From NCBI GenBank assembly GCA_933207985.1, contig OW240916.1, positions 293,087,207 through 293,151,206 on the forward strand: 64,000 bases of DNA, in the 5' to 3' direction. Position numbers and translations under genes: made by a program. Below the pieces are notes generated by a model that saw only the letters and a program-made list of their open reading frames with translations, had not been told where the DNA came from and did no database searches. The stretch comes from Pelobates cultripes (taxonomy: Eukaryota > Chordata > Amphibia > Anura > Pelobatidae). Positions 10,401-19,469 of this stretch are shown here, piece by piece. Each line of letters starts with the position of its first letter. Position 1 is the first letter of the stretch.

Positions 10401-11424
10401 GTTTCCACCAGGATTCGACCCCCTGGCCTTCAGAGATCTTATCCCAGACCCCTTACCCAGGTTACACCACGTACACACTCAGACAGGCCCAAGGTCCCTT
10501 ACAGAACTTATAGGCAACCACACCACCACCTTTGCACAGGAATACAAATACGCCCAGCTAAAGAGCTACCTTAAGACCCTCCCCCAGGGGCAAGCACTGG
10601 AACGCGCCCCCACATGGTTCGAACAATTATGTCTCGACCCAGAACCCCTCCCCCACGGTGTCTCCACCTTATACAACTCACTGCAGATACAAATCCCAAC
10701 GGAGTTGCCCAGGTTCAAAGGAAAATGGGAAACAGCACTAAACCGCAGCTTTAGCGAAGGGGAATGGGAAAAGATATGCTCGTTAACGCACCACTGCGCA
10801 GCATTCAGCAAACACCAAGAAACAGCATATAAACTACTCACGCTTTGGTACCGCACCCCAGCTGCCCTACACAAAATATACCCAGACCAATCAGCAAAAT
10901 GTTGGAGGTGCGGGTTGAGACTGGGGACGTTCCTACACATTTGGTGGGAGTGCGCAGAGATACAACCGTTTTGGCGGGGGATTCATTCAATGCTAAAGAT
11001 ATTCACGGACCAGCCCCCCCCTTTTGACCCCGCTGCAATGCTCCTTCACCACACTACCATACCAAGTAATAGATACAAAAGATCACTTACTATTAGGATA
11101 CTTAATGTAGCAAAGCAGCTTATCCCACAACACTGGAAACGCAAGGACGCACCTACACCGGACGAGTGGCTCACACAAATGGAGGCCCTACGGGGGACGG
11201 AAGACATACACATGAAATCTATGGACAGAACACAAAAATACCTCGACACATGGACACACTGGATACTGACAACGGCAGGAGCCGGGTTCACAGACAAACT
11301 CAATGACTGGAGCAGACAATATAACCATCCAACACCGGGCCCAAGCGAGGGACGAGAAGTAGCCCTAGTACCAGACACCACAATAGACACCCCCTCCACA
11401 ACGGGGACAGACGCCACCGCTTAA
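7492..11424 (+). CDS. LINE ORF2: AP endonuclease and reverse transcriptase, complete
   Basis: The frame is uninterrupted. An ATG at 7399 is in frame, but the 31 residues before 7492 are proline-rich low complexity, and the endonuclease fold begins right after MSLRPAYLRITTINVKG, so 7492 is preferred (1310 residues). The endonuclease (residues ~8-235) has YMQETHF, GGDFNLTMDP and SDHAPVS near residue 232. RT (~480-800) has PGKSPGPDGLPLRYY, NYRPISLIN, the priming-strand region STDAEKAFDRI, GTRQGCPLSPLLF and catalytic YADD at residue 710 (9619-9630). A CCHC-like knuckle CWRC...H....C starts at residue 1137. The protein would nick DNA and copy its own RNA at the break. All expected catalytic residues are visible, so this copy may still encode an active enzyme. 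Confidence 0.9.
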   Translation: MSLRPAYLRITTINVKGLNKPERRSHALRDFHSTGASIVYMQETHFRDGSRPKMTDHHYTKGYYSDYSAGKSRGVAILIHKHVPFTEIATETDPEGRFLFLKGKIADAIYTFANIYAPNQRHYRFFTRTLRLLRLFTEGILILGGDFNLTMDPKWDSSTGTSRVPLQHLTHIKTLLRRLHLLDCWRAHHPDEWDYMFLSYPHNTYTRLDYFFMSHYDLALVRAVDHGTATWSDHAPVSLTLTSPLYRPKVSKWRLNEYMLSLPEIVTETSKLLGDYFTEHTPDQTSHTLTWEAHKCVVRGHLIQKGTRLKRQREAQITTLIQDIHAIDESNKRDGRLDNQVKLLQLRRELTALLHARHHREAARHNAFFTTHGNKSGKLLARMLAKRRQHLYIEKIRDKTGTLHRLPDKVQEVIHSYYSELYSLPRPQDPQTQTNLIHKIQEFLQTHTHTRIERDIAEALDEPITTEELAWAVKATKPGKSPGPDGLPLRYYKCFTETLYTPMVASFNAIREGHHWPTQSLMAHITIIPKEGRGGEHCGNYRPISLINCDLKLMAKILATRLQQHIPTLVHPDQVGFVMGREARDNTIRALSIVHRESARSGGLLLLSTDAEKAFDRIGWPYLFQALTHLGLGTHMRGWIEALYRQPKAQVIVNGAPTKAFTIHNGTRQGCPLSPLLFVLALEPFLHAVRHNPDIQGVELGGTHHKVAAYADDLLFFVTNPEISLPNIIKAFRDYGFLSNMKINFKKSYILNISVPRHREGTFRQSHPFQWADTKVRYLGIWLTKHSTSLFTENFTPMLASFRRDTGDWSYPHISWLGRVQVVKMNFLPRLLYLMQAIPICIHQTYFSSLRKVLGGYVWNGRRPRLKFSQLTQPKDKGGMALPDFHLYYAACHLLRILELSKDNVHKLWKSVEEAELGIPIALAPWLPPGKRENIPIYVKSTLQVWRRMAARGSLAPYPSPLTPLTYNTEFPPGFDPLAFRDLIPDPLPRLHHVHTQTGPRSLTELIGNHTTTFAQEYKYAQLKSYLKTLPQGQALERAPTWFEQLCLDPEPLPHGVSTLYNSLQIQIPTELPRFKGKWETALNRSFSEGEWEKICSLTHHCAAFSKHQETAYKLLTLWYRTPAALHKIYPDQSAKCWRCGLRLGTFLHIWWECAEIQPFWRGIHSMLKIFTDQPPPFDPAAMLLHHTTIPSNRYKRSLTIRILNVAKQLIPQHWKRKDAPTPDEWLTQMEALRGTEDIHMKSMDRTQKYLDTWTHWILTTAGAGFTDKLNDWSRQYNHPTPGPSEGREVALVPDTTIDTPSTTGTDATA

Positions 11425-12124
11425 TCAGACCCTGAGACCGCACCTGACGATCCAGACAATTGTGACTGGTACTGTACACCCTAAACCTCTTTCCCCCCCC
11501 CTCTCCCCCTTTCCTCCCTTCTCCTCCCTACACCCTGGCCACACCACAATAAAACTGAAGTAGGACCAACTTCAAAGGAGCTCTGGGACCAGCGAGTCCA
11601 ACGAGTAAACGCCTATGCAACAGGCGACAACACAAAATGCAGGAGAGAGGTACAAGCACGCATACAGGACAGAGGGAATAGTAGACCCATCATATAATAT
11701 ATAATACCCAATGGCACCAGGTCGAGACTGGCAAAAGCCAACGAAACACAAAACAGTGACCACTACCTTCTGCCGCAAACACTACTGTTAGGTAGAACAG
11801 GACCTGCGTGTCCACACTGTCACCCTATAAAGCATATGAAAAGTACCACCCATTGTTTATATTTCATAGGACCTGCGAGTCCACCACGTAAATGTTACTT
11901 GTGCTTTAAAAAGGCGACCTGCGTGTCGCCATTGCCGGTTTACTTGAATGTAGTTTCTTTCCCCTCCCCCTTTTTTCTGTTTTCCTTTTTATGTTCTAAG
12001 GCGATAAACACTAAATGCAATTACTGGGACCTGCGCGTCCCTATAAATGCCTTCTTATGATTTGATACAACTGAAATTGACGTTCTGGAAATACCTAATA
12101 AAATACGTATTCACAAAAAAAAAA
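11425..12124 (+). other. LINE 3' UTR with five short hairpins and poly-A tail
   Basis: Five stem-loops of one design occur at 11586-11599, 11800-11813, 11869-11882, 11913-11930 and 12026-12041. Each is GGAC-hexaloop-GTCC or a variant, with the loop CTGCGN (CAGCGA in the first). The fourth has stem GGCGAC/GTCGCC and the fifth GGGAC/GTCCC, so the stems change in a paired way. Two AATAAA signals lie at 11548 and 12097; the second is followed by the A-tail. The hairpins may be recognition structures for the LINE protein or RNA stability elements; this is inference. Confidence 0.7.
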
Positions 12125-12639
12125 AGATGAAGAGCGAGGAGAAATGAAACCCCAATGTTTTGGCTGTGAAGCCTTCCTCTGGGGGTTTCGTTTCTCCTGT
12201 TCTTAGTCAGTCTACCTTTTTTAATGGGTTTTTGCATTTAGCACTTTACTTATACTGTGGTTTTGGTACTATATACTGGTTTAGCACTATACTATGCACT
12301 TACTCTCTCTGCTATAATGATATCTTATTGTATTTTCTATGCATGAATAAATACTCTTTTTATGTGCAAAACTGTGGTGTGCCTTGGGATCATTTTCTTA
12401 TTTTAGTACATGTATATATCTGGTATGGGAACAGATTGTCTTCCTTTAAGAGCACCCGGTACCTTAGAAACCACACACTTATTACCCATTTTTCAGTAGA
12501 TCTCTTCCTGTAATTTTATGTTTGTATACTTACTTATATTTAACCTTGCATTGATCATCCTATATTTGCATATATTAAGGCATCACACATGCACCCTGCT
12601 TTTCATAATTTTTCATAATTTTTTCAACCACACTTAATC
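12125..12639. other. AT-rich stretch beginning with an imperfect foldback
   Basis: At 12133-12205 an inverted repeat pairs GAGGAGAAATGAAACCCC with GGGGGTTTCGTTTCTCCTG around a short loop. The rest is AT-rich with no gene seen. Confidence 0.5.
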
Positions 12640-13111
12640 TTAAAGGACCACTATAGTGTTTTCCTGACACTATAGTGCCCTGAGAGTCCCCTCAGGGTCC
12701 CCCTTCCGTGGCTCTGAAGGGGTTAAAACCCCTACAGCAGCTTACCTTATTCCAGCACCGGGCTCCCTCCGTGCTGGTGACCTCTCCTCCCCCGCCGGCG
12801 TCAGCGGAGCCGAATGTGCATGCGCGGCAAGTGCCGCACGCGCATTCAAAGTGTCCATAAGAAAGCATTTATCAATGCTTTCCTATGGACGCTCTGCGCG
12901 ATGGAGGCATAATATGCCTCCAGCGTCGCAGATGCGCCTCTAGTGACTGTCCGGAAGACAGCCACTAGAGGCTGGCTTAACCCCAAATGTAAACATAGCA
13001 GTTTGTCTAAAACTGCTATGTTTGCATCTGAAGGGTTAAAACCTGAGGGACCTGGCACCCAGACCACTTCATTGAGCTGAAATGGTCTGTGTGACTATAG
13101 TGTCCCTTTAA
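12640..13111. mobile_element. T2/Kolobok-type MITE, full length copy A
   Basis: TTAAAGGACCACTATAGTG begins at 12640 and the inverted counterpart CACTATAG...CCCTTTAA style end closes at 13111, both with TTAA target duplications. Internal hairpins are shared with the other copies: an AAACATAGCAGTTT type, a CCTCTAGTG...CACTAGAGG type and a GCATTTATCAATGC type. TTAA plus AGGRR termini are known from the Xenopus T2 family, assigned to Kolobok. No transposase. Confidence 0.75.
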
Positions 13112-14001
13112 TGCATATGATTATCCTATGTTCTCCTCTATTCATGAAGCACACATGCATTGTTATTATCTACTTATAAAAAAAAAAAAAAAAAAAAAGA
13201 GGCTGCTTTTCCTTGGCGCCTATTTAACTTGATTGCATTTATTGTTCATGTGCCAATAGCTGCTAATGCTATTTTATGATGTGTATTATGCAAAAGCCTC
13301 AATAAAATGAAGACATTTTTTTTTTTAAATGTTATGCAGAATTTAAAAAAAAAAAACTAAATAAATAATAGAGTCCCCTATCACCACAGCCTGTCTAGCC
13401 TTCCTTACACTCCCAATCCCACCTGTACTAGAGGGGCTGTTCTCACGGCTGTTAGAAGGAACACAATAAGCACTGCATGGGGGCAGGGAGGGGAAAGGTC
13501 ATATACATTTTTGAAAAGAATGTTATTTTTTAATATATATGTAATAGGTTATTTAAATGCTCGCTGCTATATAGACCTAATATCTAATATGTACAGTTTA
13601 AGTATCATTGGTGCAGTTTTGAGAGTAAAAATTGAACAGTGCTCTAGATTATTACATGCAATTTTATTTTTTCCCCTGACATCACAAAAACATATTTATC
13701 AAACTTAGAGGATACATGAACATGACATTAAAAATCTTGTAGTGTCATTTCGTTATTAAAAAAAGAAGATGGGCCACACAAGCAAGGTACGTACCTTTAA
13801 TCTTGGCACAAAATTACATTTTACAGATAACCAGTAGATGGAGCTGAAGTATATTTCCCTGTGGAACTAATAATGAAACTTTTTTTTACCATATTCAATA
13901 TGGTCTGACACTCTAAACCAAGAATGCGCATTTTAACAATAAATCTCTCTGTTTCAGATTTAATAGAAATGGTGGATATGGCGAAACCTGCATCTATGAA
14001 C
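13112..14001. other. AT-rich intergenic stretch, no gene seen
   Basis: Contains an A20-type run at 13179-13198, further A/T homopolymers at 13314-13325 and 13345-13356, and AATAAA motifs. No coherent coding frame was recognised on either strand. Confidence 0.5.
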
Positions 14002-14503
14002 TTAAAGGACCACTCTAGGCACCCAGACCACTTCAGCTTAATGAAGTGTTCTGGGTGCCAGGTCCTTCTAGGGTTAACCCATTTTTTAATAAACATAGCA
14101 GTTTCAGAGAAACTGCTATGTTTATCAATGGGTTAAGCCTTCCCCTATTCCCTCTAGTGGCTGTCTCATTGACAGCCACTAGAGGCGCTTGCGTGCTTCT
14201 CACTGTGATTTTCACAGTGAGAGCATGCAAGCGTCCATAGGAAAGCATTGTAAATGCTTTCCTATGCGACGGGCTGAATGCGTGCGCAGCTCTTGCCACG
14301 CGTGCGCATTCAGCACAGGAGGAGGATCGGAGGAGGAGAGAAGGAGGAGAGCTCTCCGCCCAGCGCTGGAAAAAGGTAAGTGTTTAACCCTTTCCCCTTT
14401 CCAGAGCTGGGCGGGAGGGGGTCCCTGAGGGTGGGGGCACCCTCAGGGCACTATAGTGCCAGGAAAACAAGTATGTTTTCCTGGCACTATAGTGGTCCTT
14501 TAA
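14002..14503. mobile_element. T2/Kolobok-type MITE, full length copy B
   Basis: TTAAAGGACCACTCTAGG starts at 14002 and AGTGGTCCTTTAA ends at 14503, with TTAA at both ends. Read 5' to 3' it is a chain of near-perfect hairpins: CACCCAGACCACTTC/GAAGTG..GGGTG, AAACATAGCAGTTTC/GAAACTGCTATGTTT, CTCTAGTGGCTGTC/GACAGCCACTAGAG, CTCACTGTGATTTTCACAGTGAG, GGAAAGCATT/AATGCTTTCC and the outer GGCACTATAGTGCC..GTTTTCC pair. Confidence 0.8.
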
Positions 14504-15104
14504 AGTGACTTTTTCATATGTTCAGTTTTGTTTATATTAGAGAATCAGCAGTTTATATGACTTTTTAACGACGATAAATGATCTGCCATTTTAATTAAAC
14601 ATAATGGCCATTTTGTAAATTATAAGCCAAAATCAAAGGGGTCTGTCTATTAGTGAAATTGCATTTAGTTGTACATATTTAGTTGTTTGCTATGTGAAAC
14701 CTTTTCAGCTATTCACAAAAGGCAAATCTTGCTATTGCAGCCTTAATTGCGCTATAATTCATTTAGCTATTAAAATTATATAAACATTTGGTATTTTGGC
14801 TAATCACATTAATCATAAAAAGGCTAATTCCAGACAATCCCCATAATTTATTTTATCCAGTTTCCATGAAACAGAACTGAGGAACTTCACCCATAAACCT
14901 AAGTTCCTTAACTCTAAGTCACCATAATCCTACCCCAACCCTTCACCTAGAGATGATATATCAACAAGCTTACTTGTATCTTGGCTGCAACTTTTTTTCT
15001 TCTGTTGGCTTCTGTTTAGCTGCTACTTAGCGAGAGAAATCATCAAAATATTTTCACTGTTGTCATGCGATCCAATTAAAATAGATGGAACCCATTTACC
15101 CTAA
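14504..15104. other. AT-rich stretch, no gene seen
   Basis: No recognisable coding frame, repeat end or RNA gene. Confidence 0.5.
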
Positions 15105-15195
15105 AGGGATGCTCTAAGCACCATAATAACTTGACCTTAACCCCTTAAGTGCTTGACCTTAACTTGACCTTAACCCCTTAAGTGCCAGGAAAACA
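15105..15195. repeat. Decayed TTAA-type MITE piece with a short internal duplication
   Basis: CTAAAGGGATGCTCTAAGCACC resembles the terminus of related MITEs. It is followed by TTGACCTTAACCCCTTAAGTG written twice (about 15131-15184), ending in GTGCCAGGAAAAC as in the T2 MITEs. Confidence 0.4.
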
Positions 15196-15879
15196 AACTC
15201 CCAAAACTGTGTATCCTGGAATGTAAGCGCTGTGTCGACCTGAAGGAGGCGATGCTCCTATCTGCTGTTGGTGTCCCCACTTTCCGCCCACAGCCCCATT
15301 CTTTGTGCCCTCAATGGGGTCCGGTCCAAGTTTCTCATAGGAGCTTAGTGCTATGAATGAAAATGAAATTCCCTTTATGATGCCACCCCTTGTAGAGTTG
15401 TGTGTCTTGCTCCTCTATTCATTTATGATAAAGATATGTGTTGCGTATTTACCCTCCTACTAGAGTTAAGTTGATTGTTCTGCTACTGTATGGGGTATTT
15501 ATTAGGTCTTCGTCCAATAATCAGTGGCGCTCGTGCATTGAGATTGATTTTAAACTAGCTTATAGTTTGGGTGGTCCTTGTGATTTCACTGCCATCAATA
15601 CTAATATGACACTGTTCTTTTTAATTGTTGCTTATTCCATTGCGTATTTTTTTTGTCAATTTTTGATTGGTCTCTGTGTTGGTTTTCGTTTTTGTCTTTT
15701 TTGTTGTTGTCTGAGGGGAAGGAGAAAAAAAATAATGTTTGTGGGAGATGTCTCAACATTGTGGGCTGCCAGTCAAGTTCTTGTACCTGCCCGCAATGGC
15801 ACGTCCAGCGAATGTAAAAATTCCAACAAGAAGAGATAGGTAAGAAGTCGTTCCATGAGTAGAGAGGGTAGCAAGCTTA
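15196..15879. other. Unassigned stretch, possibly inter-ORF DNA of an old LINE
   Basis: No coherent protein. It lies just downstream, in minus-strand sense, of an ORF1 fragment and may be the LINE's following sequence, which cannot be shown here. Confidence 0.35.
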
Positions 15880-16205
15880 CACCATGTTGGTGCGTCCCAG
15901 CACTGAATGCAATGTCTTCATTGGAGTCATTTACCTCTTGCCAGCCATTCTCTGGGAAGCATTCCATGACCTCTTTTGCCTCTCTGGCACCATGAAACTT
16001 TCTGGAACCTCAATTCCTAGGCTCTGCAGGAATTGCCTCAGATCAATACGTGGCAGTAGCATCAATGGTTGCGGTCCCTTAAAGACTAGTATCTTAAAGG
16101 GGAATCCCTATGCAAATCTCTGGTCATTAGCTTTGAGGATGTCGGTTAACGGTGTCCATTCCCTTCTGCGAATATCCAAGAAGACTATCAGGAAAAAGAT
16201 GTAGG
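15880..16205 (-). pseudogene. LINE ORF1 C-terminal fragment (L1/Tx1 group), decayed
   Basis: The minus strand reads FLIVFLDIRRREWTPLTDI, a short spacer, GFPFKILVFKG and then DLRQFLQSLGIEVPESF. This is the recognisable order of the L1-type ORF1 C-terminal domain (R-R-E-W, G-F-P-F, D-L-R-x-F-L-x-x-L-G). One in-frame TAG precedes GFPF, where a tryptophan is usual. It is a different, older lineage than the LINE at 6-12 kb. Confidence 0.6.
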
Positions 16206-16599
16206 TGGCCAGCCTTGACCACCAGACTTAACTGGATCTGTCACTTTTGGGGGGTTTGCAAACTATGTCTCCAAAAGGCGACAGATCCACTTTAATTGCA
16301 CTTAAGTCACACACAGGATGCTTCTGCAGGCTCTAGCAAGTCACTGACATAGCAGGAGAGAAGAAATTCTAAACAAAACACACTATGCAAGTGAAGCTAA
16401 ATAATATAAGCTCTTATTAAGGAAGTGTGTAGGGAGGCTGTGTGAGTCTTACCCAGGGGGTGTGTGGCTAGGGTTGCATAAGCAAAGTGATTTAACTGCT
16501 AAATTGCAGCGACTTTAGCAGTGTCACTGCAGGGGCAAGATTTATACACCAAAATAACTTTCACGAAAGAGTTGTCTTAGTCCTTAGAATGTCCCTTTC
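16206..16599. other. Unassigned stretch
   Basis: Contains CTGTCACTTTTGGGGGG and a related CGACAGATCCACTTTAATTG; no gene or clear repeat boundary seen. Confidence 0.4.
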
Positions 16600-17440
16600 A
16601 TGACATTTCAATTCCTTCCATACTAGATTTAGTGTTAACAAATGGAGATTTGGTAGGTGAAAGTTTAGTGTTAACAAATGGAGATATTACTGTAGGTGAA
16701 AGTTTAGGATCCAGTGATCATCAGTCAGTGTGGTTTAATATAAGAACAGTGACAGAGTCACACCACACAAAAACAAAAGTTTTAGACTTTAGAAAAACAG
16801 ACTTTTCTAAAATTAAAATATGTGTAAAGGAGTCATTATCAGACTGGAACAGTTTAAATGGAGTCCAAGAGAAATGGGATTATTTAAAAGTTGCACTGCT
16901 GAAGGCAACAGAAAACTGCATTAGGCTTGTCAATAAAAGCAAAAAATTCAAGAAACCACTGTGGTACTCCGCAGATATGGCCAAAATAGTAAAAAACAAA
17001 GAGTTAGCATTTAGTTATTATAAAAAAAACCAGAGTGAGGAAGATAGACTGATCTATAAGATTAGGCAGAAAAAGGCTAAGCAAGTTATAAGAGCTTCCA
17101 AATCACACACAGAAGAGAAAATAGCACAGTCAGTAAAAAAAGGGGACAAAACATTTTTTAGATACATAAATGAGAAAAGGAAAGTAAAACAAGGATTAGT
17201 TAGATTAAAAACAAAAGAAGGAAGGTATATCGAAGAGGATAAAGGTCTAGCTGACTGCCTTAATTAATATTTTTGTTCAGTATTTACAGATGAAAATGAA
17301 GGAAAGAGGCCTCAGTTATGAAAAAGGAAAAATTAATCATTTGTTACATGTGCGTTTACAGAGGAAGAGGTTCTATTTCAACTGTCAAAAGTAAAGACAT
17401 AAGTCAATGGGACCTGATTGAATACACCCAAAGTTATTAA
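16600..17440 (+). pseudogene. CR1-group LINE ORF2 fragment (endonuclease end to start of RT)
   Basis: The longest frame (16632-17267) carries LGSSDHQSVWF, the end of the endonuclease, and then the CR1-type linker with WYSADMAKIVKNKELAFSYY, FFRYINEKRKVKQGLVRLK and EDKGLADCLN. After one stop it continues in decayed frames with CSVFTDENEG-like, EEEVLFQLSKVKT and K-S-x-G-P-D-x-I-x-P-K, the opening RT motif. It then ends at a TTAACCCC junction at 17439. The endonuclease end contains a tandem doubling of VLTNGD..VGESL (16632-16709). Confidence 0.75.
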
Positions 17441-18115
17441 CCCCTTAGTGACGAATGATGGTCCCGGTCCGTCATGCCGGGGAAGCAGTTAACGCCGGAT
17501 GACGGACCGGGTCCATCATATACTAAAGGTAACCCCTGATCGCGGTGATCACAGGGTTAACGCTCCTCCGATCTGCCTCTGCATTCGATGCAGACCGGGA
17601 GCACCCGATCGCACTGTCAGAGCGAGCACATGTGCTGCAGGTACTTCTGATCCGCCTCCCTGCTCTTCCGCGTCCAGTGTGAAGTGCAGGTATTCGATGC
17701 AGACCGGGAGCACCCGATCGCACTGTCAGAGCGAGCACATGTGCTGCAGGTACTTCTGATCCGCCTCCCTGCTCTTCCGCGTCCAGTGTGAAGTGCAGGT
17801 AAACGGATCAGCAGTGATCTTCTCCCTGTGTAAAAAAATAAATAAAGATAGTTTAAAATCCCACCCCCCTTTACCCATTTTAAATAAAAACTACAGTGAT
17901 CAATTGGCAGGGACTACATTTTACTGTGATCTTTTTTTCTTTAACCCCTTAATTTTATTTTATTAATTAATTTAAATATATTAAAATGATATATTTAGCT
18001 AGCTGGGGTGGGTGGAAGTTAGTGGGGAATTGGGCAATTTGGTGTTAGGCTAGCCAAGGGTTAACATTAAAAAAAGTTTAAAAAAATGTTAACTATCAGC
18101 TACTAGATGCATACT
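17439..18115. repeat. TTAACCCCTTAG-type repeat unit 1 with perfect 109-bp duplication
   Basis: Starts TTAACCCCTTAGTGACG, with a foldback GGTCCCGGTCCGTCAT / ATGACGGACCGGGTCC at 17460-17518. A 109-bp segment is repeated in perfect tandem (17583-17691 and 17692-17800). The 3' half (17830-18115) is AT-rich and recurs at 18358-18690. A DNA transposon or satellite-like family; superfamily not assigned. Confidence 0.55.
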
Positions 18116-18358
18116 TGCAAAAACAGAATATTCAAGGATATAATCTTTCAATGTAGGGTAATAACTGCTTGATCCAAGGATAAATCTGACTGCCATTCTG
18201 GGGTCAAGAAGGATTTTTTTCCTAGCTTGTTGCAAAATTGTGCTTCAAACTGTTTTTTTTTTGCCTTCTTTTGGATCAACAGCAAAAAACAAATGGAGGG
18301 AAGGCTGAACTTGATGGACAAGTCTCTTTTCAGCTATGTAACTATGTAACTATGTAAC
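18090..18358 (+). mobile_element. CR1-group LINE 3' end with 8-bp tail repeats
   Basis: Reads CTGCCATTCTGGGGTCAAGAAGG ... CTTCTTTTGGATCAAC ... GGCTGAACTTGATGGACAAG ... and ends in CTATGTAA repeated three times (about 18333-18357). This is the usual 3' terminus of frog CR1-type LINEs, with a short tandem tail instead of poly-A. It is 5'-truncated and sits between two copies of the TTAACCCC-type repeat. Confidence 0.65.
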
Positions 18359-19140
18359 GTTTTTAAATAAAGTAAAACAAATCCCATCCCCCTTTACCCA
18401 GTCCTAATAAAAATTAACCCCTTCCCTGCCAGTTGATCACTACCTACAGTGATCAAAATACATATTATACTGTGAACCGATTTTTTTTTTTAACCCCTTA
18501 GGGTTAACCTTTTTTTTTTTAACTTTCAGGGGTTCAATTTATTTAATGAATTAATTTAAATATTTTAAAATGATATATTTTGCTAGCTGGGGTGGGTGGG
18601 AGTTATGAGTTACAGTGCTGCTTACTGCTAGTTAGGGGTTAACGGTTAAAAAAAGTTTATAAAAATTTTAAATCTGTAAAAAAAGTTTTAAGAAAGTTTA
18701 GGAAAGTTTCAACAATTAAAAAAGCAAAAAAAAGTTTAAAAACGAGTTTTAAAAAGTAAAAAAAGTTTAAAAAAGTAAAAAAATACATTTAAAACTGCTC
18801 ATTACCACTACACCTGGAACAAACAAGAGAAAAAATGATTCCACGCTAAGGTTCAAAATATGCCTTTTGAATTACCCCAGGGTGTATTCTTTAATAAATA
18901 GTATGTGTTTGTGGGGAAGTTTGAATAACCAACCAGCTAAACTACTCCAAAATAGAACATGGACACAGCGTAAAACGTCAAAGTTAGAAAAAACTGAATG
19001 GCTGCATCTCAAATGTGCCCCTTCAACATCCACATATACCTGGCAAAGGTACATACAGGGATATTGCTGTACTCAGACGACATAGCTGAGCAACATATGA
19101 AGAATTATACAGGTTTGCAAAATATACTGTGCAAACTCAC
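18359..19140. repeat. TTAACCCCTTAG-type repeat unit 2 and A/T-rich continuation
   Basis: 18358-18690 parallels 17830-18115 (CCCCCTTTACCCA, CAGTGATCAA, ATGATATATTT.GCTAGCTGGGGTGGGTGG, GGGTTAAC). After 18690 come AAAAAGTTTAAAAA-type short repeats and an unassigned stretch to 19140. Confidence 0.5.
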
Positions 19141-19245
19141 TTTTAGACATGTGCATGGTTCAGCATTCCGCAATTCAGCACTTCGGAACTTTGGAATTTC
19201 GAAACTTCGGCATTTCGGGACTTCAGCACTTCTCTTGCAGCCGCT

Positions 19246-19441
19246 TAGTAGATAACTCCCTAATTCCCACGGTATTAGGGAGTTATCTACCAAAAGGCTG
19301 AAAGACCTAAAGTGGTCTTTCAGCCAAATTTACTAATACTAAGTAAAAAATACTTATGATTAGTAAATTTTGCCCCTACTCGCTATACCGCGAGTAGGGA
19401 CATGTCGATTAAACAGTGAGCAGCCTGGGGCTGCTCACTGT
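19246..19441. repeat. Chain of five consecutive hairpins
   Basis: Successive perfect or near-perfect inverted repeats lie end to end: GTAGATAACTCCCTAAT / ATTAGGGAGTTATCTAC, CTGAAAGACC / GGTCTTTCAG, AAATTTACTAAT / ATTAGTAAATTT, CTACTCGC / GCGAGTAG and ACAGTGAGCAGCC / GGCTGCTCACTGT. Spacers are only a few to ~20 bases. Confidence 0.85.
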
Positions 19442-19469
19442 CAAAAAAAAAAAAAGGGTCAACGCGCAA

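Larger units (their letters stand above)
6079..12124 (+). mobile_element. L1/Tx1-group LINE, 5'-interrupted by the Gypsy LTR, ORF2 intact
   Basis: The element holds the C-terminal end of ORF1 (6080-6319), an inter-ORF region, a complete ORF2 (7492-11424), a 3' UTR with repeated hairpins, an AATAAA at 12097 and a poly-A run at 12115-12125. The AP-endonuclease plus YADD reverse transcriptase plus C-terminal CCHC-like knuckle architecture and the ORF1 C-terminal fold place it in the L1/Tx1 group. The upstream part of ORF1 and the 5' UTR would be on the far side of the Gypsy element, outside the window. Confidence 0.85.

Noticed and set aside
16632..17267. 211-codon frame as a host gene
   Set aside because: The residues match the linker of CR1-type LINE ORF2 and run into an RT motif with decayed frames.
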